From: Xanthobacteraceae bacterium
Lineage (GTDB): Bacteria > Pseudomonadota > Alphaproteobacteria > Rhizobiales > Xanthobacteraceae
Length of the DNA stretch: 33,998 nt
Reading direction: 5' to 3'
NCBI GenBank assembly: GCA_030037065.1
Contig: JASHRW010000015.1
Span: 1-33,998 of the forward strand
Made by a program: the position numbers and the translations under genes. Position 1 is the first letter of the stretch. Every line of letters starts with the position of its first letter. Below, piece by piece: positions 1 to 7,667 of the stretch. Below the pieces are notes generated by a model. The model was not told the DNA's origin. It made no database searches and was given only the letters and a program-made list of their open reading frames with translations.

Positions 1-282
1 ACGGCGGAGCGAGCCATCGACAGGGATTTCGATCGGCAAGTCGCGATGCCAGAGCGCGCCTTCTTTTACCTTCCGTTCGAACATTCGGAAGATCTTGCGG
101 ACCAGGACCGCGCCGTCGCATTGATGCGCGGCACCGGCGACGCCGATCAGGTAAAATGGGCCGAGCTTCACGCCGATATCATCCGGCGCTTTGGACGTTT
201 TCCTCACCGTAATGCCGTGCTTGGGCGGCCCACCACGACGGACGAGCACGCCTTTCTGGACGCTGGCGGTTTCAGCGGCTGA
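1..282 (+). CDS. DUF924 family protein, C-terminal part (5' end outside window)
   Basis: The frame is open from the first base of the window, so only the last 93 residues are present. They contain the conserved C-terminal signature of the DUF924 family: an ERAFFYLPFEHSEDL block followed by QDRAV, and near the end FGRFPHRNAVLGR and a terminal GGFSG. DUF924 proteins are small, soluble, mostly helical proteins of unknown biochemical role, usually about 180-200 residues, so roughly half the protein is seen. An internal ATG at base 46 lies inside the conserved region and is not a credible start. The family assignment is secure from the motif. The function is unknown. Confidence 0.85.
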   Translation, partial: TAERAIDRDFDRQVAMPERAFFYLPFEHSEDLADQDRAVALMRGTGDADQVKWAELHADIIRRFGRFPHRNAVLGRPTTTDEHAFLDAGGFSG

Positions 283-296
283 TCGAGGCGTAATTA

Positions 297-500
297 TCAG
301 AGACGCCAAGCAGTCACGAGAAGCACAACCCCGAAGATTACTATGCCGCCGCCGTAATAGATCCATTGCCTCGCGCCGACCATGAAGCTTTCGGCCGGAT
401 AGGGGAAATAGCGCGAACCTTGTCCCATGAAGACGAGGCCGGACAGAAGGAGAATAATTCCGACGACTGTGAGCACTGCCCTCATTCTTGCGGAGTCCAT
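297..500 (-). CDS. Small two-helix membrane protein, hypothetical
   Basis: This 67-residue protein has two hydrophobic segments, about residues 9-26 (VLTVVGIILLLSGLVFMGQG) and 47-64, separated by a short polar loop containing YFPYPAESFM. It is therefore predicted to be an inner-membrane hairpin protein. It lies between the end of the DUF924 gene and the LLM flavoprotein genes. No function is known to me. Small proteins of this shape, with a G-S-x-Y-F-P-Y-P-type loop, are common in Bradyrhizobium-like genomes, which supports its being a real gene. The start could also be the second ATG at base 485, since neither start has a strong ribosome binding site. Confidence 0.6.
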   Translation of the reverse strand: MDSARMRAVLTVVGIILLLSGLVFMGQGSRYFPYPAESFMVGARQWIYYGGGIVIFGVVLLVTAWRL

Positions 501-559
501 TCAGGTCGCCGCTGTTTCCTCGCCCCGCTTGCGGGGGAGAGGTGGTTACGTCATTAGCT

Positions 560-1669
560 TCACTCCGCCGCCTGCGCCATGGCGTGCTGACGGAATTTCG
601 GAAACACTTCCTGCGCCAGAAGCCGCATCGAATTGCGCTCCCAATCCCGATTGGGGCCGCTCCAGTCGAGGCCGGTCATCAGCAGCGTACCGAACGGGCC
701 GACTTCGTCGCGAAAGGTAATCAGTTTGTCGAGGAAGGTTTTCGGCGAACCGTAGATCGTGCAGGCGTCGGTGATGACTTCGACCGTCGCCTTCTCGTCC
801 GGCATGTCTGGGTCGGGCTTCATGACCGAAAGAATGCCGACGCGTGACAGCACCTCGCGCATGTAAGTGTAGAAGTAATGATTTGATCCGAGCTCGGAGA
901 ATACGCGGTCGCGGGCCTCGGCATCGGTTTCCGCCACCATGACGTTGCGCGACACGCGCCAGTTCTCGCCGCGCGCCGGCTTGCCGGCCGCGCCGCACGC
1001 CTTGCTATAGGCTTGCCAGTGCGTCGCCACCGCGTTGGCCGGCATGTTGTTGCCGGACAAAATGCCCCAGCCGCGCTCGCCGGCGACGCGCGCGGTCGGC
1101 GAGTTGCGGCTCGACACCGACATGGTGATCGGCGGGCCGGATTTCTGCAGCGGCTTGGGCATGGTGCCGATGCCGAGCGCCGGAATGATCGCTTGCTTAA
1201 GCCGAACCGAGCGGAATTCGCCGGGAACGTCGTACGGCGGATCCTGCGACCAGATGCGCTGCATGATGGCGACAGCCTCCATCGTCTTGCGCGCGCGCAC
1301 GCCGCGATCGGCATTGTCGAACAGCTCGAAATCGGAGAGCAGGCCGCCGGGGCCGATGCCGAGCATGAAGCGGCCGCGGCTCATGTGGTCGAACTGCGCG
1401 ACCTCGGCGGCGACGATCACCGGATCGTGGTTCGGCAGGCAGATCACGCCGGTGCCGAACCGCAGATTTTTGGTGCGGGTCAGCAAGTTGGCAAAGAACA
1501 TCAGCGGTGACGGGATCGGCTCGGTCGAGGCGGAAAAATGCTCGCCCAGCCATAATTCGTCGAAGCCGAGTTCGTCGGCGTAAAGTGCCTTCGTTTCATC
1601 CTCGGCGAGCGTTTCGCTGAACGAGCGCGCCGGCGGGTGCACCGGCATCATGAACATTCCAAGACGCAT
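560..1669 (-). CDS. LLM-class flavin-dependent oxidoreductase (bacterial luciferase-like)
   Basis: The 369-residue product has the features of the luciferase-like monooxygenase family, a TIM-barrel using reduced flavin (FMNH2 or F420H2) to oxygenate or reduce small molecules. It begins MRLGMFMMPVHPP, followed by a GFDELWLGEHF strand (residues about 35-45), FGTGVICLPNHDPV, and the MSRGRFMLGIGPG flavin-contact loop near residues 100-112. The C-terminus ends with FGTLLMTGLDW. The ATG at 1669 was chosen because the family motif begins there and a GGAGA sequence lies 5 bases upstream. A GTG four codons earlier, preceded by GGAGGAG, is an alternative. It is followed by a second LLM gene on the same strand with about 100 bases between them, so the two may be co-transcribed. 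The substrate is unknown. Confidence 0.88.
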   Translation of the reverse strand: MRLGMFMMPVHPPARSFSETLAEDETKALYADELGFDELWLGEHFSASTEPIPSPLMFFANLLTRTKNLRFGTGVICLPNHDPVIVAAEVAQFDHMSRGRFMLGIGPGGLLSDFELFDNADRGVRARKTMEAVAIMQRIWSQDPPYDVPGEFRSVRLKQAIIPALGIGTMPKPLQKSGPPITMSVSSRNSPTARVAGERGWGILSGNNMPANAVATHWQAYSKACGAAGKPARGENWRVSRNVMVAETDAEARDRVFSELGSNHYFYTYMREVLSRVGILSVMKPDPDMPDEKATVEVITDACTIYGSPKTFLDKLITFRDEVGPFGTLLMTGLDWSGPNRDWERNSMRLLAQEVFPKFRQHAMAQAAE

Positions 1670-1771
1670 TCGCTTCTCCACTCCTCCGCTGTCATGCTCC
1701 GCAAAGGGCGGCGCATCCAGTAATCACCGGTTTAATGGATCGTCCGCCTTCGCCTCCGCGGACGATGATAC

Positions 1772-2860
1772 TTAGGCCGCCACCACGTCAGGATCGCGCG
1801 CCGGCACGAGATTGGCAAGCTGCGGCGCCACGTGATCGGCGAACAGTTGCATCGAACGAAACACTTTTTTGCGCGTCGCCCAGTTCTTGCCGGCCACGAT
1901 CAACAGCGTGCCGAAGCCGCCGGCTTCGTCGTAGAACTTGCGCAGCTCTTTCGCCACGCTGTCCGGGTCGCCGAGGAAGTAGATGCCGGCCTCGGCGAGC
2001 TGGTCGAAGCTGATGTCATCGCCCTTGATGCCGAGATCGTAATTCGATGTGATGATGCGGATGAGTCCGCGCGACTTCTGATAGGTGAGCTCGTAATTGA
2101 TCGCCGGACGCAGATCGTCCATCGCCTCGCGGCGGCTGTCGGCGAGATAGACGTAGCGTGCCACGGTCACCTTGGCGAGCGGATCGGTCCTGCCGGCGGA
2201 CTTGGCGGCGCGGACGTAGCGATCGGCTTTTTGCCGGATCGATCCGGGTGGCTCGAGCTGGGCGCGAAGCAGCGTGTAGCCGCGCGCGCCCGCCAGGTCG
2301 ATCGTTTCTTCTGTATCGGTGGCGGTCGCCATCGGCATGTGCGGCAGCGTGAGCGGTCGCGGCGTGGCGACGATATGCTTGCCTTGCCAGTATTTGCCGT
2401 CCCAATCGAACGGCTCGGGGGCGCTCCAGCATTTGAGAATGAGGTCGAGCGACTCGCGCATGCGGCCGTGACGGTCGGCGTGCGACAGCCCGCGCTCACC
2501 GGCGAACAGCGGGTTGGGAAAGCCGGAGCCGAAGCCGAAGATGAAACGGCCGCCGCCGATCACATGATCGGTCACCGCCGCCTGGATGGCGGTGTCGACC
2601 GGATGCGCCAGATGAATAAGCTTGACCGCGGCGCCCATGCGAATTTGCTTGGTCAGCGCTGCCGCCTTGCACATCAGAAGCTCAGGCACCGGCAGGGTGT
2701 CGATCTTGTCGATATAGACCGGCTCACCGTGGTGCTCGCTGATATAGGCATACTTAAAACCGAGCCGGTCGGCATGAATGATCTCGGCGAGGTCCTCTGC
2801 GTAAGTCTGCGCTGCGGTCGTGTGCGGACGAAAGCCGTTCGAAAAAATGCCGAATTCCAT
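1772..2860 (-). CDS. LLM-class flavin-dependent oxidoreductase, second tandem copy
   Basis: This is a 362-residue luciferase-like flavoprotein. It starts MEFGIFSNGF, has the barrel strand YAYISEHHG at about residues 38-46, and the flavin loop GGGRFIFGFGSGFPNP at about 102-117. Its C-terminal part (DPDSVAKELRKFYDE, then GGFGTLLIVAGKNW) parallels the downstream LLM gene, so the two are diverged paralogues of the same general type. The ATG at 2860 is preceded by GGGGAAATGAA, a good ribosome binding site, and starts exactly at the family N-terminus. A longer frame extends 23 residues upstream but lacks family sequence. It is divergent from the GST gene across a 97-base shared promoter region. The substrate cannot be told from sequence. 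Confidence 0.88.
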   Translation of the reverse strand: MEFGIFSNGFRPHTTAAQTYAEDLAEIIHADRLGFKYAYISEHHGEPVYIDKIDTLPVPELLMCKAAALTKQIRMGAAVKLIHLAHPVDTAIQAAVTDHVIGGGRFIFGFGSGFPNPLFAGERGLSHADRHGRMRESLDLILKCWSAPEPFDWDGKYWQGKHIVATPRPLTLPHMPMATATDTEETIDLAGARGYTLLRAQLEPPGSIRQKADRYVRAAKSAGRTDPLAKVTVARYVYLADSRREAMDDLRPAINYELTYQKSRGLIRIITSNYDLGIKGDDISFDQLAEAGIYFLGDPDSVAKELRKFYDEAGGFGTLLIVAGKNWATRKKVFRSMQLFADHVAPQLANLVPARDPDVVAA

Positions 2861-2885
2861 TTCATTTCCCCAGTTTTGACGCGGC

Positions 2886-2914
2886 AAAGTACGATCCCGG
2901 CTGCAACTTGACAA
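2886..2914 (-). promoter_or_regulatory. Candidate sigma-70-type promoter for the LLM flavoprotein genes
   Basis: On the minus strand TTGTCA (2914 to 2909), a 17-base spacer and TACTTT (2891 to 2886) form a -35/-10 pair placed about 25 bases upstream of the ATG at 2860. The -35 overlaps the plus-strand -35 of the divergent GST promoter, because TTGACAA is read on both strands. This is pattern matching only. Confidence 0.35.
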
Positions 2915-2936
2915 CGCTTCGGCGCGCAAGCCTTAG
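2908..2936 (+). promoter_or_regulatory. Candidate sigma-70-type promoter for the GST gene
   Basis: TTGACA at 2908-2913 is a perfect -35 hexamer, followed by 17 bases and CCTTAG as a poor -10. The start ATG of the GST gene lies 21 bases further on, leaving a very short leader. It shares its -35 bases with the divergent candidate promoter on the other strand. Confidence 0.3.
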
Positions 2937-2957
2937 TCGTGAGCGAAGAGGGAACGG

Positions 2958-3632
2958 ATGGCTGCCTTGCGCATTTACGGCATCGCCCGCACCCGCGCTT
3001 TTCGCGCGCTGTGGATGGCGGGCGAGCTTGGGCTTGCCTACGAGCATCTGCCGATCGAAATCGGCGAAGCCGGCGCGCGCGCCCCCGAGTTTTTGGCGAT
3101 CAACCCCAACGGGCGGCTGCCGTTCATCGACGATGATGGCTTCGTGCTGTTCGAGTCATTGGCGATCACGCTTTACCTCGCCAAGAAGCATTCGCTCGGC
3201 AAGCTTTATCCTGCTTCATTGATGGACGAGGCAAAGGCTTGGCAGTGGAGCTTTTGGGCGATTGCCGAGGTCGACCGCGGCGTCAATATCTGGTCGCTGC
3301 ACGCGGTGCGGCTGCCGCCGGCTGAGCGCGACGCGGCAAAGCGCGACGAGGCGCTGAAAGTCCTCGCCGCGCCATTCAAGGTGCTCGACGCCGCATTGGC
3401 GGTGCAGCCTTATTTGCTCGGCGACGATTTCACTGTAGCGGACTTCAACGTCGCCGCCGTCATCAGCCGCGCCATCGACATGGATCTTGCCGCTGTGCCG
3501 AACCTGAAAGTCTGGCTTACGCGCTGCCTCGCGCGGCCGGCCGCGCGCGCGGCGCTGATGCTCAAGAACAAGGCCGACAGCGAAACGCCCGCGGAAGTGA
3601 CGCGGCGCATCGCCCGGATCAACCGGCTGTGA
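2958..3632 (+). CDS. Glutathione S-transferase family protein
   Basis: The 224-residue product has the two-domain GST layout. An N-terminal thioredoxin-like domain contains NPNGRLPFIDDDG (cis-proline region, about residues 49-61) and FESLAITLYLAKKH, where the E-S pair normally binds the glutamyl part of glutathione. The all-helical C-terminal domain contains the FTVADFNVA N-capping box near residues 157-165. A clear N-terminal catalytic Ser or Cys is not obvious: the expected place reads GIARTRAFR, so Thr12 or Tyr7 would have to serve. The start is preceded by AGAGGGAACGG. The stop codon overlaps the GTG start of the next gene, so the two are translationally coupled. The subclass and substrate are unknown; LLM flavoproteins and a VOC protein nearby would suit a detoxification or catabolic role. 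Confidence 0.88.
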   Translation: MAALRIYGIARTRAFRALWMAGELGLAYEHLPIEIGEAGARAPEFLAINPNGRLPFIDDDGFVLFESLAITLYLAKKHSLGKLYPASLMDEAKAWQWSFWAIAEVDRGVNIWSLHAVRLPPAERDAAKRDEALKVLAAPFKVLDAALAVQPYLLGDDFTVADFNVAAVISRAIDMDLAAVPNLKVWLTRCLARPAARAALMLKNKADSETPAEVTRRIARINRL

Positions 3633-5317
3633 GCGGCAAAACCGCGCCGTTCAACCTCGCGCAAGCGTTCAACGAGGCAGTCTCGCTGCAGCGGCAAGGC
3701 CGGTTGCGCGAGGCCGAGAAGAACTATACGCGTGTGCTCAAGGCGGCGCCGGATCATTTCGACGCGCTTAATCTGCTTGGTACCGTCAAGGCGCAGCTCG
3801 GCCGCATGGGCGAAGCGCACCGCCTGTTGTCCGCCGCGGTCAAGATCAATCCGCGCGCGCCAGGCGCCTGGGCCAATCTCGGCCAAGTATTGCTCGCGCT
3901 CAAGCGTAACGCGGAAGCGCTCGAATGCCTGGATAAAGCGCGCACGCTCGGCGGCAACGATGTCGCCATCCTGTATCAACATGCCAACGCGCTGCTCAGC
4001 GCCGGACGCGCCCAGGACGCTCTCGTCGAGTTTCGTGAAGTATTGGCGCGTGCGCCCCGCCATGCCGAGGCGCGACTCAATTGCGGTATCGCGAATGCGG
4101 CGCTCGGGCTGCACGACGAAGCGGTCGCCGAATTCGACGCTGCGCTGGCGATGATGCCGGGCCATCCGGGGGCGCACTATAATCGCGGGCTTACTTTGCA
4201 CGAGCTCGGCCGCTACGCCGCGGCGCTCGATGCGCATGACCGGGCGCTGGTCGCCGCACCGGAACATGCCGGAGCGTGGCTGCATCGCGGGCGGGCACTC
4301 GCCGCGCTCAACCGGCACGATGAGGCGGTCGCGAGCTACGGCAAGGCCAGAGCCGCCGGCAAGGACGATCCCGACGTGCATTTCAGCGAGGCGATGGCGC
4401 TGCTCACGCTCGGCGATTATCGGGCGGGCTTTGCGAAATACGAGGCGCGCTGGCGGCGGAGCGGCATGCTGCCGCAGAAGGGCCGCGGCCGGCCGTTGTG
4501 GCTCGGCGAGTATCCGCTGCCGCGCAAGACGGTGTTGCTGCACGCCGAACAGGGATTGGGCGACACCATCCAGTTCGCGCGCTACGTGCCGATCCTTGCC
4601 GAGACCGGCGCCAAGATCGTGCTCGAAGTGCCGAGCGAGTTGACCGCGCTGCTGGCGCGGCTTGACGGCGGCGCGACGATCATCGCCCGCGGCGAGGTGG
4701 CGCCGCCCTACGACGTGCATTGTCCGCTCGGCAGTCTTCCGCTCGCGCTCGGCACTGAGCCCGACACCGTGCCGGCGCAAATTCCGTATCTTTCGGCTGA
4801 CGAAGCGTCTTTGGCGAAATGGTCGGCGCGCATTGGTGCGCTGGCGCGCCCGCGCATCGCTATCGCCTGGTCGGGCAACGTCAACCATTTCAACGACCGC
4901 AACCGTTCCATCGCGTTCGCGCGGCTCGAGCCGCTGTTTGCGCAGGGTGGCGGGGCACACTTCATCAGCATCCAGCGCGACGTACGCAGCGAGGATGTGG
5001 AGAAACTCGCCGGCGAGACGCACGTAACGCACGTCGGCGGCGAGCTTGAGAATTTCACCGACACGTCGGCGGTGATCGCGCTGTGCGATCTGGTGATCTG
5101 CGTCGATACCGCGGTCGCGCACCTTGCCGGCGCCATGGGCCGGCCGTTATGGGTGCTCATCCCCTTCGCGCCGGATTGGCGTTGGACGCTTGCGGGCGAA
5201 ACGAGCCCTTGGTACCCGACCGCGCGTCTATTCCGGCAAAGCGCCATCGGCGATTGGGATGGCGTCATCGCCGGCGTCGCCGGCGAGCTTGCCCGCTTTA
5301 TTGCGCCGACCGCTTAG
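3629..5317 (+). CDS. TPR-repeat protein with C-terminal glycosyltransferase-like domain
   Basis: A 562-residue protein starts at a GTG that overlaps the GST stop (GTGA). Residues about 8-270 are a run of some seven 34-residue tetratricopeptide repeats, visible as recurring ALxxxGRxxEA and PxxxxAxxNLG patterns. Residues about 290-555 resemble a GT9/GT41-like Rossmann fold: LLHAEQGLGDTIQFARY, then IAIAWSGNVNH with DRNRSI, FISIQRDV, and VICVDTAVAHLAGAMGRPLWVL followed by DWRW. In this family the last block forms the nucleotide-sugar site of heptosyltransferase-like enzymes. No signal peptide is seen, so it should be cytoplasmic. It may glycosylate a protein or surface component, but the acceptor is unknown and catalytic activity is inferred only from the fold. 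Confidence 0.85.
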   Translation: MSGKTAPFNLAQAFNEAVSLQRQGRLREAEKNYTRVLKAAPDHFDALNLLGTVKAQLGRMGEAHRLLSAAVKINPRAPGAWANLGQVLLALKRNAEALECLDKARTLGGNDVAILYQHANALLSAGRAQDALVEFREVLARAPRHAEARLNCGIANAALGLHDEAVAEFDAALAMMPGHPGAHYNRGLTLHELGRYAAALDAHDRALVAAPEHAGAWLHRGRALAALNRHDEAVASYGKARAAGKDDPDVHFSEAMALLTLGDYRAGFAKYEARWRRSGMLPQKGRGRPLWLGEYPLPRKTVLLHAEQGLGDTIQFARYVPILAETGAKIVLEVPSELTALLARLDGGATIIARGEVAPPYDVHCPLGSLPLALGTEPDTVPAQIPYLSADEASLAKWSARIGALARPRIAIAWSGNVNHFNDRNRSIAFARLEPLFAQGGGAHFISIQRDVRSEDVEKLAGETHVTHVGGELENFTDTSAVIALCDLVICVDTAVAHLAGAMGRPLWVLIPFAPDWRWTLAGETSPWYPTARLFRQSAIGDWDGVIAGVAGELARFIAPTA

Positions 5318-5330
5318 AGCGCCCCCTCTG

Positions 5331-5372
5331 TTCGCCGTCCGGCCATTTTGCAGTATGCTGCAAGCCTGCAAA
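5331..5372 (+). promoter_or_regulatory. Candidate promoter with inverted repeat upstream of the VOC-liv genes
   Basis: A 7-base inverted repeat, TTTGCAG at 5347-5353 and CTGCAAA at 5366-5372 with 12 bases between, lies just upstream of the ribosome binding site of the VOC gene. It brackets a possible -10 (TATGCT, 5354-5359) that is 17 bases from a weak -35 (TTCGCC, 5331-5336). An operator overlapping a -10 would suit a regulated promoter for the transporter operon. No regulator gene is adjacent. Confidence 0.3.
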
Positions 5373-5389
5373 TTCCAAGGAGGAGCCCG

Positions 5390-5785
5390 ATGGACATAAA
5401 CGTTGGCCGGCTCGACCATTATAATGTGTCGACCCGCAAACTGGTCGAAACCGTGCGGTTCTATGAAGACGTGCTGGGATTTACGAACGGTCCGCGCCCG
5501 CCTTTCGACTTTCCCGGCGCTTGGCTTTACAGCGACGGCCATCCGGTACTGCACCTCAACGACATCTCGCAGACCGGCAAGGAGCAGCGCTCCGATTCGG
5601 GCGTGATCGATCACGTCGCCTTCGGCAGCCGCGGCTTTGAGCCGATGAAGCAGCACCTCAACGGGCGTGGCGTACCCTACCGCGTCAACTTGGTGCCCAA
5701 CAGCACGCGCGCGCAAATTTTCCTCCGCGATCCCAACAACGTGGAGATCGAGCTGAATTTCGATACCAAAAACGAGGCGGCCTGA
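5390..5785 (+). CDS. VOC-superfamily protein (glyoxalase/dioxygenase fold)
   Basis: The 131-residue protein has one vicinal-oxygen-chelate module pair. Candidate metal ligands are His10 (LDHYNV), His75 (IDHVAF) and Glu121 (VEIELNF), the usual H/H/E spacing, with a possible further ligand or active-site residue at His55 or Gln109. The motif RFYEDVLGF at 23-31 is typical of the glyoxalase/bleomycin-resistance family. The start is fixed by a perfect AAGGAGGAG ribosome binding site. It is the first gene of a run leading into livH and is probably co-transcribed with it. Such proteins may isomerise, open or lyse a small molecule, plausibly the substrate imported by the Liv system. That link is inference from position only. 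Confidence 0.85.
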   Translation: MDINVGRLDHYNVSTRKLVETVRFYEDVLGFTNGPRPPFDFPGAWLYSDGHPVLHLNDISQTGKEQRSDSGVIDHVAFGSRGFEPMKQHLNGRGVPYRVNLVPNSTRAQIFLRDPNNVEIELNFDTKNEAA

Positions 5786-5798
5786 CGGCGCCGGCGGC

Positions 5799-5817
5799 CG
5801 GCGCGACATGCGCGCCG
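5799..5817 (+). other. GC-rich hairpin between the VOC gene and livH
   Basis: CGGCGCG and CGCGCCG form a perfect 7-base-pair stem with loop ACATG, 14 bases after the VOC stop codon. No run of T follows, so it is not a standard terminator. It could stabilise or partly attenuate the polycistronic message before livH. Confidence 0.35.
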
Positions 5818-5835
5818 TCCGCTATGGAATAATCG

Positions 5836-6693
5836 ATGATTTTCCTGCAGGTCATCGTCGGCGGCCTCTTGCTCGGGGCGATCTACGCGCTGTTCTCGTC
5901 CGGCCTGACCCTGATCTGGGGGATGATGAATTTCATCAATTTCGCCCACGGCGAATTCGTCATGCTCGGCATGTACGTAGCGCTGCTCGTCGTGCTCTAT
6001 CTCGGTGGCGGCCCGGTTGGCTTTAGCGCCGCGGCGGCTTTGGCGCTGTTTGTGCTCGGCGTTGCGATCTATGTCGCACTCATCCGCCATGTGGTGCGTG
6101 GCCCGATGCTGTCCCAGATTCTGTCCACGTTCGGGCTCGCTTTGCTGCTGCGCTACTCGGCGTTCTTTATTTTCTCGGCCAATTTCGTGTCGTTGCCGCA
6201 GACATCGCTGTCCGGTACGCTCGATCTCGGCGGCATTTTTCTCCCCCTGGCGCAGCTCGTCGCCGGCGCGGTGGCGATCACCCTGACCATCGGGCTTCAC
6301 CTGCTGCTCACGCACACGATTGTCGGCAGCAGGCTGTTGGCCGTTGCCGAGGACCGTTCGGCGGCGATGCTGATGGGCATTCGGCCCGACCGCATGCAGG
6401 CGCTGGCCTGGGGATTGTCGGCGGGCGCGGCCGGAATCGCCGGCGCGTTGTTGGCGATCGCCTATCCGTGGTCGCCGACGGTCGGAGAGACATTCGGCCT
6501 GATCGCCTTCGTCACCGTTGCGCTCGGCGGCTTCGGCAGCGTGCTCGGTTCGCTCTACGCTGGACTGATCATCGGTCTCATAGAGGCGACCTCGGCCTTT
6601 TGGCTCGGCGCCATCTATAAGGACATCGTCGTCTATGGCTTGTTCGTGGCGGTGCTCTGGTTCCGCCCGCAGGGCCTGATGGGGAAAGCGTGA
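5836..6693 (+). CDS. livH: Branched-chain amino acid-type ABC transporter permease (LivH family)
   Basis: A 285-residue, very hydrophobic protein with about eight membrane segments. It opens with the family signature LLLGAIYALFSSGLTLIWGMMNFINFAHGEFVMLGMY, partly visible as NFAHGEF at about residues 36-42, and ends with VLWFRPQGLMGKA. The cytoplasmic EAA-like loop includes AVAEDRSAAMLMG near 170-182, which should contact the ATPase subunits. It forms the membrane channel with LivM. The first codon is preceded by GGAATAATCG. The gene overlaps livM by four bases (GTGA). HAAT-family transporters with this architecture import branched-chain amino acids but also many aromatic or short-chain acids, so the substrate here is open. 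Confidence 0.9.
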   Translation: MIFLQVIVGGLLLGAIYALFSSGLTLIWGMMNFINFAHGEFVMLGMYVALLVVLYLGGGPVGFSAAAALALFVLGVAIYVALIRHVVRGPMLSQILSTFGLALLLRYSAFFIFSANFVSLPQTSLSGTLDLGGIFLPLAQLVAGAVAITLTIGLHLLLTHTIVGSRLLAVAEDRSAAMLMGIRPDRMQALAWGLSAGAAGIAGALLAIAYPWSPTVGETFGLIAFVTVALGGFGSVLGSLYAGLIIGLIEATSAFWLGAIYKDIVVYGLFVAVLWFRPQGLMGKA

Positions 6694-7667
6694 AATATCT
6701 GCTGTCCGCGCGCGTCGGCGTATGCCTGCTCGCGGCGCTACTGCTGCTTTTCCCGTTGGTCTTTTCTGATCCGTTCTATCAGGACATCGCCGTTGCGTTC
6801 ACACTCGCGGCGATCTCGGCGTCGGCCTGGAACATTGTCGGTGGTTACGCGGGCCAGGTTTCGGTCGGCCATTCCATGTTCTTCGGGCTCGGCGCTTATG
6901 CGCCGCTCTTATTCTATACGCTTTTCGGCTGGCCGCCGCTTGTTGGCATCCCCATCGGCATCCTGCTCAGCATCGCGCTCGCCGGTCTCATCGGACTGCC
7001 GACGTTACGGTTGAGCGGCCATTATTTCAGCATGGCGACGATCGCCGTCGCTGAGCTCATCCGCATTTTCTTCGGAACCTGGGCTCTGGTCGGCGGCGCT
7101 ATCGGTTTGCAGGGCCCGGCGGTGGCGCGCGGCTGGTGGGACCTGACGTTTCGCAGCGACCTGCCGTACTATTATATCTTCCTGGCAGTGCTCGGGCTTT
7201 TGCTGTTCGTCACCTATGAGGTGCAGCGGCGCCGTTTCGGCTATTACTTGCGCGCCATCAAGGCGAGCGAGCGAGCGGCGCGAAGCCTCGGCGTGCCGGT
7301 GCGGCTGACCAAGCTCAAAGCGCTGGCATTGTCCGCCACGTTCACCTCGGCGGCCGGTTCGCTCTACGCAATCAAGACCGGCTTCATCGATCCGGACTCC
7401 GGCTTCGGCATTCTGGTCTCGGTGCAGATGTTGATCGTCGCCGCGCTGGGCGGTGCCGGCACGCTGTTCGGTCCGCTCGTCGGCGCGCTCATTCTGGTGC
7501 CGCTGCAGACAGCGGCGAACACCTGGTTCGGCGGCAGCGGCTCGGGCCTGACCTTCATCCTGTACGGCGGCATCATTGTCTTGATCGCGCGCTTCGAACC
7601 GGGCGGCCTGTTCGATTTTTGGCGACGGTTATCGCCGTTGATCCGGAGGCGCGTTCATGCTGCTTGA
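6690..7667 (+). CDS. livM: Branched-chain amino acid-type ABC transporter permease (LivM family)
   Basis: A 325-residue integral membrane protein starting at a GTG that overlaps the livH stop. The LivM signature GGYAGQVSVGHSMFFGLGAYA lies near residues 51-71 and the EAA loop (RAIKASERAARSLGVPV) near 188-204. The C-terminal half contains GGAGTLFGPLVGALILVP, typical of the family. It pairs with LivH to form the translocation path. The end overlaps the start of livG by 11 bases, so the genes are translationally coupled in one transcript. Confidence 0.9.
   Translation: MKYLLSARVGVCLLAALLLLFPLVFSDPFYQDIAVAFTLAAISASAWNIVGGYAGQVSVGHSMFFGLGAYAPLLFYTLFGWPPLVGIPIGILLSIALAGLIGLPTLRLSGHYFSMATIAVAELIRIFFGTWALVGGAIGLQGPAVARGWWDLTFRSDLPYYYIFLAVLGLLLFVTYEVQRRRFGYYLRAIKASERAARSLGVPVRLTKLKALALSATFTSAAGSLYAIKTGFIDPDSGFGILVSVQMLIVAALGGAGTLFGPLVGALILVPLQTAANTWFGGSGSGLTFILYGGIIVLIARFEPGGLFDFWRRLSPLIRRRVHAA

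Noticed and set aside
1832-2911. 359-codon plus-strand frame opposite the second LLM gene
   Set aside because: Antisense shadow of a clear luciferase-like flavoprotein gene, with no motif of its own.
3410-5122. 570-codon minus-strand open frame opposite the TPR gene
   Set aside because: It is a shadow frame in GC-rich DNA. The plus-strand product has TPR and glycosyltransferase motifs and a coupled start, while the antisense product is Arg-rich and motif-free.
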